A DNA stretch of 64,000 nt. Origin: Chitinophagales bacterium. GTDB taxonomy: Bacteria; Bacteroidota; Bacteroidia; Chitinophagales; BACL12. The position numbers and the translations under genes are program-made. Positions 1-7,601 of this stretch are shown one piece after another. Below the pieces are notes generated by a model. It did not search any database, was not told where the DNA came from, and was given only the letters and a program-made list of their open reading frames with translations. The first letter of the stretch is position 1; each line of letters starts with the position of its first letter. The DNA lies in contig JACJXO010000001.1 in the NCBI GenBank assembly GCA_020636645.1, positions 186,001-250,000 of the forward strand. The letters run 5' to 3'.

Positions 1-311
1 TCTTCTGCATCATGGTAGGCCATAGCTACAAGTGTATCACCAGCTACCCGGTAGCGGAGCAGATCATACTTCTCTCCTTTCCAGGAGATCTCATCCTTCT
101 TCAGCCACCGGATCTCATCGAGGGGAAAGCCTTTTTCGCTGAAAGCCCGCCCATTTTCTTTCATGTGTTCGGCAGACCTATGTGAAATGCTGAATGCCGC
201 ATATTCTGCCATCCAGGAATACTGAATGGTAAAAGCAGCAGCCAACAGGCAGAGTAAAAAAACCGGTTTGATTTTGTTGCTGACAAACACTGCGTAAATG
301 TAGCATTTCAT
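1..311 (-). CDS. Unknown membrane-anchored protein, 3' end outside the window
   Basis: Reading right to left from the ATG at 311, an open frame runs to the window edge and gives 104 residues without a stop. The N-terminus (MKCYIYAVFVSNK) is followed by a hydrophobic stretch at about residues 16-30 (VFLLCLLAAAF), so the protein is probably anchored in, or exported through, the inner membrane. The visible soluble part is charged and rich in Trp and Tyr. I do not recognise the family. A second ATG overlaps the first out of frame and does not stay open. It lies downstream of the two tRNA-Arg genes on the same strand, separated from them by a strong terminator, so it should have its own promoter. 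Confidence 0.6.
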   Translation of the reverse strand, partial: MKCYIYAVFVSNKIKPVFLLCLLAAAFTIQYSWMAEYAAFSISHRSAEHMKENGRAFSEKGFPLDEIRWLKKDEISWKGEKYDLLRYRVAGDTLVAMAYHDAE

Positions 312-347
312 CCCAGGAAAGCGGAAAATGCATATCCTACTTTCCAT

Positions 348-375
348 AAAAAAAAGACGCCCAAAAGGGCGTCTT
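348..375 (-). terminator. Rho-independent terminator after the tRNA-Arg pair
   Basis: On the minus strand a perfect 9-bp stem (AAGACGCCC / GGGCGTCTT) with a TTTT loop is followed by a run of T. It lies two bases past the 3' end of tRNA-Arg(CCG), so it ends the tRNA transcript. Confidence 0.9.
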
Positions 376-376
376 G

Positions 377-448
377 TAGCTCCGGAGGGAATCGAACCCC
401 CATCTAAGGTACCGGAAACCTTCATTCTATCCGTTGAACTACGGAGCC
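377..448 (-). tRNA. tRNA-Arg (anticodon CCG)
   Basis: The minus strand folds as a 72-nt cloverleaf. The acceptor GGCTCCG pairs with CGGAGCT (one G-U pair), the D arm is GTTC...GAAT, and the anticodon stem AAGGT/ACCTT carries the loop TTCCGGT, which gives anticodon CCG. The T arm has the loop TTCGATT. No CCA is encoded. It is five bases downstream of the tRNA-Arg(CCT) gene and its D arm differs from that gene's by one base, so the two look like a tandem duplication that diverged in anticodon. Confidence 0.93.
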
Positions 449-453
449 AGAAG

Positions 454-525
454 TAGCCTCGACAGGAATCGAACCTGTATCTAAAGTTTAGGAAACTTCT
501 ATTCTATCCATTGAACTACGAGGCC
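454..525 (-). tRNA. tRNA-Arg (anticodon CCT)
   Basis: A 72-nt minus-strand cloverleaf. The acceptor GGCCTCG pairs with CGAGGCT, the D arm is GTTC...GAAT, the anticodon stem GAAGT/ACTTT has the loop TTCCTAA (anticodon CCT), and the T arm ACAGG/CCTGT is perfect. No CCA is encoded. It is the first gene of a two-tRNA transcript that ends at the terminator at 348-375. Confidence 0.93.
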
Positions 526-861
526 GGGAGCGCAAAATTACGGAATCAGGAGGTGCTTTCAAACGGGTTGATTTTATGAAATTTCCCATGCTACTGCCCG
601 CATGTGTAACAGTATTGCAGGAATTCGTGCCATTTGACAATAGCGCAGTCAGATATGGTTATTGCCTATAGTTCGTGAAAAGGCATAGTCGCCTGGATTT
701 ACATACGGAGTAAATGGCCTTCCACTTCCTGCTTCATCAGGAAAAGGTCCCAACCATCGTCACCAGGCTAAAACTGACATTTATCAGCAAACAACTGGAA
801 TGAAAGTCATTAATGGTATTTAAGACCTTTTATTCCTTTATTCTCAAATCCGAATACATCC
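526..861. other. Gene-free stretch between tRNA-Arg and the nos regulator
   Basis: I see no supported coding sequence here. It holds the tRNA promoter near its left end. Near its right end is the dyad AATGA-AAG-TCATT (799-811), about 50 bases before the regulator start, which could be an operator. I could not find a convincing TAnnTTTG element for the nos operon or a proper FNR-type TTGAT-N4-ATCAA site. Confidence 0.5.
533..563 (-). promoter_or_regulatory. Bacteroidota-type promoter of the tRNA-Arg pair
   Basis: On the minus strand TTTG (560-563) and TAATTTTG (533-540) are 19 bases apart. This matches the known Bacteroidota -33/-7 consensus (TTTG, about 19-21 bp, TAnnTTTG). The -7 element ends 7 bases before the mature tRNA 5' end, which is a useful in-window ruler for where transcription starts. 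Confidence 0.8.
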
Positions 862-1302
862 ATGCTCTCTACAAAGTGCAAATATGCCATCAGATCGGTC
901 CTTTTACTTGCCGCTGAATCCAGCCTGGAACAAAAGTGGACCATCAAACAAATCAGTGACCATCTTTCGATTCCTCAACATTTTCTGGGTAAGATACTTC
1001 AGGAACTCGTTCCAAGAAATATCATCTCATCTATGAAAGGTCCGACCGGAGGTTTCTATATGAATGAACAGAACCGGTCAACTACACTACTCACTCTGAT
1101 TGAAGTCGTGGACGGACCATTCTTCCTTCAGGGATGCGGGCTGGGACTGGAAAAGTGTTCAGACACGAACCCCTGTCCTATTCATGACACCTATAAGATA
1201 TGCAGGAATCACCTGCGTGAAACATTTTCAAGTAAAAAGATCAGTGAATTTGAACATGATATTTTGTCCAAGAACCTGTTCTTACACGGGTCAATCAAAT
1301 AA
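862..1302 (+). CDS. Rrf2-family transcriptional regulator, likely NO/Fe-S sensing
   Basis: A 146-residue winged-helix repressor of the Rrf2 family (relatives IscR, NsrR, RsrR). The N-terminal DNA-binding helices are at about residues 1-65 (MLSTKCKYAIRSVL..., then KGPTGGF in the wing). Three cysteines, C92, C99 and C105, are spaced C-x6-C-x5-C where the family binds an Fe-S cluster; C114 follows. NsrR-type members lose repression when NO attacks the cluster. It is the first gene of the nos cluster, 18 bases ahead of the cytochrome gene on the same strand, so it probably controls N2O reductase expression and its own. The family is clear. The NO ligand is inferred from the cysteines and context, and iron-sulfur status or redox sensing is also possible. 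Confidence 0.88.
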   Translation: MLSTKCKYAIRSVLLLAAESSLEQKWTIKQISDHLSIPQHFLGKILQELVPRNIISSMKGPTGGFYMNEQNRSTTLLTLIEVVDGPFFLQGCGLGLEKCSDTNPCPIHDTYKICRNHLRETFSSKKISEFEHDILSKNLFLHGSIK

Positions 1303-1320
1303 AATCACAAACAGAAAAAA

Positions 1321-1788
1321 ATGAAATCGGTACTATCCATCCTGCTCACCGGCTGCCTGTTGGCGGCGTGCGGTCCTAAAGCCACAGACAACAAAACACT
1401 GGCTGAAAAACCAAATTCCATGTTTTCCGATGATGACAGATCCATAGCTGAGGGAAAAGGTATTGGAGAGGTGAAAGAGGTAACTCTGAACAATCCACTT
1501 GATGCATCCAGGGTACAGAGGGGCCTGGACATTTACGATATGAAATGTTCGGCCTGCCATCAACTTGACACCGTCAGACTGGTTGGTCCCGGATGGCAGG
1601 GACTAACCCAAACGCGGAAGCCGGAATGGATCATGAATATGATCACCAACGTGGATGTCATGCTGGAGAAGGATCCTGAAGCGCAGAAATTACTGCAACT
1701 GTGTCTGACCAGGATGCCGAACCAGAATGTATCAATCGGCGATGCCAGAGATATTCTGGAATTCATGCGACAAAACGACGGAGAATAA
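1321..1788 (+). CDS. Lipoprotein c-type cytochrome, probable electron donor to NosZ
   Basis: A 155-residue monoheme cytochrome c. A lipoprotein signal ends in LLAAC (lipidated Cys17). The heme motif is CSACH (C76, C79, H80), and M132 in the MPNQ stretch is the likely distal ligand. Residues 18-60 form a charged linker that would tether the heme domain to the membrane. The gene is 18 bases after the Rrf2 regulator and 26 bases before nosZ. Small cytochromes just upstream of nosZ are common in clade II clusters and are thought to carry electrons from the quinol chain to the reductase; that role is inferred here from position. Confidence 0.85.
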   Translation: MKSVLSILLTGCLLAACGPKATDNKTLAEKPNSMFSDDDRSIAEGKGIGEVKEVTLNNPLDASRVQRGLDIYDMKCSACHQLDTVRLVGPGWQGLTQTRKPEWIMNMITNVDVMLEKDPEAQKLLQLCLTRMPNQNVSIGDARDILEFMRQNDGE

Positions 1789-1814
1789 AACTACTCACCT
1801 ATAAATACATCCAT

Positions 1815-3791
1815 ATGAAACTGAATATGAAAGGGCTGTTTCTGGCTATCATCATGGCGTTTGTTGTGATCGCCATGTTCTTCAGCGGCTGCAAGCCCAA
1901 AGGCGGTATATCCAGCCTTACATCAGATGCAGCATCTAAAGTATACGTACCACCGGGATCCTATGACGAATTCTATCTGTTCACTTCAGGTGGTTTCAGC
2001 GGACAACTCGGAGTATACGGTCTTCCATCCGGACGTTTGCTTCGGGAGATACCCATCTTCTCCTTTGACTCGGAGGAAGGATACGGCTTCAGCGAGGAAA
2101 CCAAGGCCATGCTGGAAACATCCTTTGGATTCATACCCTGGGATGATTCACATCACCCTGAGCTTTCGCAGACCAATGGCGAAGTGGATGGAAGATGGTT
2201 ATTTATCAATGCGAACAATACGCCAAGGATCGCAAGGGTGGACCTTACCACATTCACTACAGAAGAGATCATAGAACTCCCCAATACAGGTGGTAACCAT
2301 GCTTCTGCTTTCATCACTGATAACAATGAATATGTGGTAAGTGCCTCCAGATTCTCTATCCCGATAGGACAACGCGAAGCTGCCATAGACAGCTACAAAG
2401 AAGAGTTCGACGGCGTGGCCACATTCATTAGTGTAGATCCAAAAAGCGGTACGATGAGCCCGGGATTCCAGCTCATTCTTCCCCCGTTTGACTATGATCT
2501 GGCCCATACAGGAAAAGGACCATCCAGCGGTTGGATGTTTTTTACCTGTTACAACAGCGAGGAAGCCAATACGCTGCTGGAAGTAAATGCCAGTCAACGT
2601 GATAAAGACTTTATCATGGCCATCAACTGGAAAAAAGTTGAAGAGTATGTCAAATCCGGAAATGGAACCAAAATGCCAATTAATGTGGCACACAATTATC
2701 GTGATCACAACAAGGGGGGCATGGCGGTATCCGAGCGTTATACTGAGATCACCACAATCAAACCTGAGGAGATACCCGGATTGATCTATTACATCCCATG
2801 TCCGAAGTCTCCACACGGTTGTGATGTGGATCCCACGGGCCAGTATTTCTGTGCAGGTGGCAAGCTGGCAGCCGTTGTACCAGTATACTCATTTGAAAAA
2901 ATGCAGCAAGCTATAGCTTCAAAATCCTTTGAAGGTGATGTGGAAGGGATCCCGGTTCTGAAGTATGATGCCGTATTACAAGGTGAAGTGAAAGATGCCG
3001 GACTCGGACCGCTTCACACAGAATTTGATAACGAAGGAAACGCTTACACATCCTTCTTCGTGTCTTCTGAGATCGTCAAATGGAAAGTGGCTACGCAGGA
3101 AGTGATAGATAAAGCACCTACCTACTATTCCATCGGGCACCTCTGCGTTCCTGGAGGCGACAGCAGAAAACCCTGGGGTAAATATGTGATCGCCCTGAAT
3201 AAGATAACCAAAGACCGATACCTGCCTACAGGACCGGCATTGACACAAAGTGCCCAGCTGTACAGCATCGAGGGTGAGAAAATGGAACTGCTGCTAGACT
3301 TCCCTACTATCGGCGAACCGCATTATGCACAGGCATTACCAGCTGAACTTATCAAAGACAAGCAGGTCAAGATCTTTAAAATTGAGGAATCGACACACCC
3401 GTATGTGGCAAAAGGAGAAAAAGAAGCCACAGTATATCGTGAAGGAAATATTGTACATGTGAAAATGACCTCCATCAGATCACATTTCAACCCTGATAAT
3501 ATTGAAGGTATCAGAGTTGGTGATGTGGTATACTTCCATGTTACCAACCTGGAACAGGACTGGGACGTTCCTCACGGATTTGCCATCCAGGGTGCTGAGA
3601 ACGCAGAATTACTGATCATGCCCGGTGAGACACTCACCCTTAAATGGGTCCCTAAACGATCTGGTGTATTTCCAATGTATTGTACTGACTTCTGCTCAGC
3701 ACTGCATCAGGAAATGCAGGGTTATGTCAGAGTATCTCCGGCAGGCAGCAATGTTCCGTTGAAGTTCCATACCAATAACAAAGGATTGTGA
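1815..3791 (+). CDS. nosZ: Nitrous oxide reductase NosZ, Sec-dependent (clade II-like), predicted lipoprotein
   Basis: A 658-residue enzyme that reduces N2O to N2 in the periplasm. The seven-bladed propeller region carries the histidine-rich motifs of the CuZ cluster, for example DDSHH (H113, H114), GGNHAS and PHGCDVDP. The C-terminal cupredoxin has the CuA site: CTDFC gives C623 and C627, then H631 and M634. The start at 1815 puts a hydrophobic signal (residues 6-23) in front; an in-frame upstream extension has no support. The signal has no twin-arginine motif, which is the mark of clade II NosZ, and ends in FFSGC, a lipobox with Cys26. The enzyme is therefore probably lipid-anchored, like the cytochrome before it. 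A strong hairpin follows the stop. Confidence 0.96.
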   Translation: MKLNMKGLFLAIIMAFVVIAMFFSGCKPKGGISSLTSDAASKVYVPPGSYDEFYLFTSGGFSGQLGVYGLPSGRLLREIPIFSFDSEEGYGFSEETKAMLETSFGFIPWDDSHHPELSQTNGEVDGRWLFINANNTPRIARVDLTTFTTEEIIELPNTGGNHASAFITDNNEYVVSASRFSIPIGQREAAIDSYKEEFDGVATFISVDPKSGTMSPGFQLILPPFDYDLAHTGKGPSSGWMFFTCYNSEEANTLLEVNASQRDKDFIMAINWKKVEEYVKSGNGTKMPINVAHNYRDHNKGGMAVSERYTEITTIKPEEIPGLIYYIPCPKSPHGCDVDPTGQYFCAGGKLAAVVPVYSFEKMQQAIASKSFEGDVEGIPVLKYDAVLQGEVKDAGLGPLHTEFDNEGNAYTSFFVSSEIVKWKVATQEVIDKAPTYYSIGHLCVPGGDSRKPWGKYVIALNKITKDRYLPTGPALTQSAQLYSIEGEKMELLLDFPTIGEPHYAQALPAELIKDKQVKIFKIEESTHPYVAKGEKEATVYREGNIVHVKMTSIRSHFNPDNIEGIRVGDVVYFHVTNLEQDWDVPHGFAIQGAENAELLIMPGETLTLKWVPKRSGVFPMYCTDFCSALHQEMQGYVRVSPAGSNVPLKFHTNNKGL

Positions 3792-3802
3792 GTAAACTGA
3801 AC

Positions 3803-3830
3803 ATAAGGGGGAGCGCAGGCTCCCCCTTAT
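3803..3830 (+). terminator. Perfect 12-bp hairpin directly downstream of nosZ
   Basis: The arms ATAAGGGGGAGC (3803-3814) and GCTCCCCCTTAT (3819-3830) pair without a mismatch around a GCAG loop, starting 12 bases after the nosZ stop. No T run follows, and the next gene starts 15 bases later. It may be a leaky terminator, or a 3' stabiliser left after mRNA processing, that gives more NosZ than assembly proteins. The structure is seen; the function is inferred. Confidence 0.75.
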
Positions 3831-3845
3831 GATAAAGAAAAGTGC

Positions 3846-4439
3846 ATGAAAAAACTGAACAAGGTAACCCGATGGATGGCACTGGCGGGAGGGCTGATCA
3901 TGATACCTTCATTGCTCCTTCCCATATGGCGGATAGACCTCTTTGCTCCCCAGTACCCGGAAGGGCTTTACATGCTGATCTGGAAGGATCACCTGTCTGG
4001 CGATGTACAGGTCATCAATGGATTAAACCATTACATTGGCATGAAACATATCAGTGAAGACATGTTTCCCGAATTGAACTACATTACCTATGTATTGTAT
4101 GGAATGATCGGAATTGGGATCATCACCTTTTCAATAAGAAGAGTCTGGATGTTGTGGACACATGCCGTGCTGCTTATTTCTGCAGCCGGGCTGGCCTTGT
4201 ATGACTTTTACAAATGGGGTTACGATTATGGTCATAATCTGGATCCAAACGCAGCCATACAAGTTCCCGGTATGAGTTACCAACCCCCGTTGCTTGGCCA
4301 TAAGAAACTACTCAACTTCGATGCCTGGAGCACTCCGGGGCAGGGCGGATGGTTCATTTTGGCTGGTGCCGTTCTGGTCATTGGTGCTTTATTGCTGGAA
4401 TATTTCTACTTCAAAAAAAGGTCTAATACACTTGCATGA
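3846..4439 (+). CDS. Four-helix membrane protein of the nos cluster (NosB-like position)
   Basis: A 197-residue integral membrane protein with hydrophobic segments at about residues 10-28, 80-97, 103-122 and 167-187. A periplasmic loop between the first two contains the stretch NGLNHYIGMKHI, and a second loop is Pro/Gly-rich. I do not recognise an enzymatic motif. Clade II nos clusters usually carry a membrane protein gene, often called nosB, right after nosZ. Position, size and topology fit that, so a role in maturing or wiring NosZ is likely but unproven. Its stop overlaps the nosL start by four bases (translational coupling). Confidence 0.75.
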   Translation: MKKLNKVTRWMALAGGLIMIPSLLLPIWRIDLFAPQYPEGLYMLIWKDHLSGDVQVINGLNHYIGMKHISEDMFPELNYITYVLYGMIGIGIITFSIRRVWMLWTHAVLLISAAGLALYDFYKWGYDYGHNLDPNAAIQVPGMSYQPPLLGHKKLLNFDAWSTPGQGGWFILAGAVLVIGALLLEYFYFKKRSNTLA

Positions 4440-4873
4440 AATGTGCGTCGATCATAGCCTTGTGCTTATCTATCATCAGCTGTCAGGGAAATAAGAGCCC
4501 CAGAACCCTTACTCCCGGAACTGACAGTTGTCATTATTGTCAGATGACGATAATAGATGAGCGTTTCACCACACAACTGGTCACAGAAAAGGGGAAACAT
4601 TTCATATTCGATGACATACATTGCATGAACGCATTTGTACAGGAAACCGATAACAGCTCTCTTGAAATAGCTGCTGTATATTTATCTGACTTTGCTAACC
4701 CGGGTCAGTATATCAAACCAGATTCAGCATTTTTTCTCAAGGGTGACAATTTGCGGTCTCCCATGGGAGGAAATACCGGAACTTTCTCAAACAAAAACTC
4801 GATGTTGGAAACCCAGGCGATTCTGGGAGGTGAATCTGTTGCATTTGAAACACTGTTTTACCCCAGTCCCTGA
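4436..4873 (+). CDS. nosL: NosL, copper-binding lipoprotein
   Basis: A 145-residue lipoprotein with a short signal ending in IISC (Cys16). The hallmark Cu(I)-binding motif CHYCQM gives C32, C35 and M37. In characterised systems NosL delivers Cu(I) to the NosDFY complex and apo-NosZ in the periplasm. The gene overlaps the upstream membrane protein by 4 bases and nosD follows after 2 bases. Its length is typical for the family. Confidence 0.92.
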   Translation: MKCASIIALCLSIISCQGNKSPRTLTPGTDSCHYCQMTIIDERFTTQLVTEKGKHFIFDDIHCMNAFVQETDNSSLEIAAVYLSDFANPGQYIKPDSAFFLKGDNLRSPMGGNTGTFSNKNSMLETQAILGGESVAFETLFYPSP

Positions 4874-4875
4874 TC

Positions 4876-6126
4876 ATGATCCCGATTAAGCCAACCAAAC
4901 TGACCACTTTCCTGATTCTGATGCTTTGTATTGGAACGAATGCTGCTGTGCATCAGAATGAACAAGGTCATTATCTGTCTGTATCGGTCCAGTCCATGAT
5001 TGATGAAACAGTGCCATACGACACGTTATGGATCAATGGCGGTTACTTTTTTGAGAACAATATTCTGATCACCAAACCCATTACAATCATTGGTCGCCAA
5101 AATCCGATTCTGGATGCCGGAGGACAAGGACAAGTGCTGATCATCAGGTCAGATGATGTAACTATTGAAGGCCTTACCCTTAAAGGAAGTGCAACTTCAA
5201 ATATGACAGAGAATGCAGGCATAAAGATCGAGAATGCCAGGCGGGTAAAAATAATTGCCAATACCCTTTGTGATAATTTTTTTGGCGTGTACCTGGCTAA
5301 TTCTGTAAAGTGTGTGGTCAGAGATAATATCATCCGGGGTGGATACGAAAGAGAATCTAACTCCGGTAATGGCATTCATTTGTGGCAATGCGACAGTATT
5401 GAAATCACTAACAATGTTATCAGTGAACATCGCGATGCCATCTATCTGGAATTTGTGATCAACAGCCATGTATTCGGTAATCATTGTGAGGACAATATCA
5501 GGTATGGATTACACTTTATGTTTTCCAACAATGATCAGTACCGGAACAATGTCTTTAATAATAATGGTGCGGGTGTTGCGGTCATGTACAGTTCCAGAGT
5601 TGAAATGACAGACAATATCTTTGAAAACAATCTTGGTCCGTCATCTTTTGGTATTCTGCTCAAGGATATTACAGACAGCCGTATAACGGGCAATCAATTG
5701 CTAAAGAACACTATTGGTATACGACTGGAAGGAACCAGTCGAATTGAGATAGCACGAAATAACATAGAAGATAACGGATGGGCAGTTCTTATTACTGCCA
5801 ATTGCACGGATAATGATTTTGAAAACAACACCTTTCGATACAATTCATTCGATGTATCGACCAATGGCAAACTTGTGCTGAATACATTTGATCAGAACTA
5901 TTGGGACAAATACGAAGGATATGACCTGGATAGAAACGGCATGGGCGACGTTCCTTTTCACCCCGTCAGTATTTTTGCCACAGTTGTAAGTGAAGTACCC
6001 GAGGCTATCATGTTGTACAGAAGTTTTACCCAATATCTGATGGACAGGGCAGAAAAAGCCATACCCAGTGTTACACCTGAAAATCTGGTTGATCACGAGC
6101 CACTAATGAAACCTTCTGTGCTATGA
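4876..6126 (+). CDS. nosD: NosD, periplasmic beta-helix copper-assembly protein
   Basis: A 416-residue exported protein. A signal peptide (about residues 8-24) is followed by a right-handed beta-helix, visible as repeated short strands with Asn-rich turns (NNIL, RDNII, ITNNVI, FGNH, YRNNVFNNN) up to about residue 320. NosD sits on the NosFY transporter in the NosDFY complex and is needed to build the CuZ site. The stop overlaps the nosF start (ATGA). Beta-helix proteins also include carbohydrate-active enzymes, but the setting makes NosD secure. Confidence 0.93.
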   Translation: MIPIKPTKLTTFLILMLCIGTNAAVHQNEQGHYLSVSVQSMIDETVPYDTLWINGGYFFENNILITKPITIIGRQNPILDAGGQGQVLIIRSDDVTIEGLTLKGSATSNMTENAGIKIENARRVKIIANTLCDNFFGVYLANSVKCVVRDNIIRGGYERESNSGNGIHLWQCDSIEITNNVISEHRDAIYLEFVINSHVFGNHCEDNIRYGLHFMFSNNDQYRNNVFNNNGAGVAVMYSSRVEMTDNIFENNLGPSSFGILLKDITDSRITGNQLLKNTIGIRLEGTSRIEIARNNIEDNGWAVLITANCTDNDFENNTFRYNSFDVSTNGKLVLNTFDQNYWDKYEGYDLDRNGMGDVPFHPVSIFATVVSEVPEAIMLYRSFTQYLMDRAEKAIPSVTPENLVDHEPLMKPSVL

Positions 6127-6839
6127 TCAGAATCAGAGATCTTAAGAAATCATTTGGAAAACTTCAGGTACTTCGTGGTATTTCACTGGAGATGCATGCG
6201 GGGCAGGTCGTGGCACTGATCGGGCCAAATGCATCCGGGAAAACCACATTATTGAAATGTATTCTAGGTATGGTAGTGCCGGACAGTGGTGTCATCGAGT
6301 TCGGTGGGAAGCCTGTCAATAAGGAAGTGAGCTACCGAAAGCATATCGGTTATATGCCACAGATCGGCAGGTATCCTGAAAATATGCGAGTCAGACAGGT
6401 GGTAAATATGATGACGGACCTGTATCCGAATGGCGCTGACATGGATACCGAGCTCGCAGAAGCATTTTACCTGCAGGAAATGGATCAGAAATTCATGCGT
6501 ACCCTGTCAGGTGGATCCAGACAAAAGGTCAGTGCTGTACTGGCATTCTTGTTTGATGTACCTGTGCTCATTCTGGACGAACCAACCGCTGGCCTGGATC
6601 CTGTATCTGCAGAAGTGCTCAGGCAAAAAATACTTCGTGAAAGGGAAAAAGGTAAGCTCATCATCATTTCGTCACATGTGCTCAGCGAACTGGAAGGTAT
6701 TGCGACAGACATCTTATATATAGCAGACGGGCAGGTTAAAACATATCAGCCGATCGCCGAACTTCTGAAAGAGACCGGTACCAATCATACCCGTGAAGCA
6801 ATCATTGAAATCATGAACAGGCATGCAGGTAACCATTAA
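6123..6839 (+). CDS. nosF: NosF, ABC transporter ATPase
   Basis: A 238-residue ATPase of the NosDFY complex, facing the cytoplasm. Walker A is GPNASGKT (34-41), the signature is LSGGSRQK (128-135), and Walker B ends LILDEP with D152 and E153, followed by the D-loop GLDP. An H-loop histidine sits in SSHVLSE. ATP hydrolysis drives conformational change in NosD/NosY for copper or sulfur supply to NosZ. It overlaps nosD by 4 and nosY by 17 bases, which suggests coupled translation. Confidence 0.94.
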   Translation: MIRIRDLKKSFGKLQVLRGISLEMHAGQVVALIGPNASGKTTLLKCILGMVVPDSGVIEFGGKPVNKEVSYRKHIGYMPQIGRYPENMRVRQVVNMMTDLYPNGADMDTELAEAFYLQEMDQKFMRTLSGGSRQKVSAVLAFLFDVPVLILDEPTAGLDPVSAEVLRQKILREREKGKLIIISSHVLSELEGIATDILYIADGQVKTYQPIAELLKETGTNHTREAIIEIMNRHAGNH

Positions 6840-7599
6840 AATAGCGAGATACACATTGCTGGATCTCCTGTATAACAGGGTGACCCTTTTTTATACCCTT
6901 TTCCTGATGGGTGTATCCCTGGTGGTGTTCAACCTGGACGACAATGTCTCTAAAGGCATTCTGAGCCTCGTGAATATCATCCTGCTTATTGTACCTCTTG
7001 TCAGCATCGTTTTTGCCACTATTCACATGTATAATTCTGCTGAGTTCATTGAGTTGCTGCTTGCCAGACCAATTCAGCGAACCCGCATACTATTCGGACA
7101 TTTTGTTGGTATTTCCACTGCCCTTTCCACCGCATTTCTCATCGGCATCGGGCTACCGGTTCTGTTATATGCACCATCAGCAACTGGTATTACACTCATT
7201 GCGGCAGGCTGGATGCTTACTTTAAGCTTTGTTTCGATCGCTATGCTCGCTTCCGTATCCACCCGCGACAAAGCCCGCGGAATAGGCATCGCCATTCTTC
7301 TTTGGTTCCTGTTTACCATGATCTATGATGGATTTGTACTCTGGATCCTGTTTGCCTTCAACGACTATCCTTTAGAAAAACCAGTACTTGTGCTCACTGC
7401 CCTGAACCCGGTTGACCTGGCTCGCATAGTTCTGTTGCTCAGGATCGATATCTCTGCCTTTATGGGATATACCGGTGCTTTGTACAAGGATTACTTTGGC
7501 ACAGCAAAAGGGATGATCATCACAACGAGCGTTTTGCTCTGCTGGATCATCATCCCTATGCTCCTGGCTGTAAGAAGATTCAAGAGCAGAGATATCTGA
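6823..7599 (+). CDS. nosY: NosY, ABC transporter permease
   Basis: A 258-residue permease with six hydrophobic segments, roughly at residues 18-36, 46-66, 92-113, 121-142, 153-178 and 228-250. It forms the membrane part of NosDFY. The start at 6823 lies inside nosF, which is the usual arrangement. It is the last gene of the cluster and meets the fasciclin gene head-on with two bases between stops. I see no terminator there. Confidence 0.93.
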   Translation: MQVTIKIARYTLLDLLYNRVTLFYTLFLMGVSLVVFNLDDNVSKGILSLVNIILLIVPLVSIVFATIHMYNSAEFIELLLARPIQRTRILFGHFVGISTALSTAFLIGIGLPVLLYAPSATGITLIAAGWMLTLSFVSIAMLASVSTRDKARGIGIAILLWFLFTMIYDGFVLWILFAFNDYPLEKPVLVLTALNPVDLARIVLLLRIDISAFMGYTGALYKDYFGTAKGMIITTSVLLCWIIIPMLLAVRRFKSRDI

Positions 7600-7601
7600 T
7601 A

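Noticed and set aside
620..660. Possible FNR-type site (TTGAC ... GTCA) before the nos cluster
   Set aside because: The half-site spacing is 8 bases instead of 4 and the halves are not TTGAT/ATCAA; too far from the consensus.
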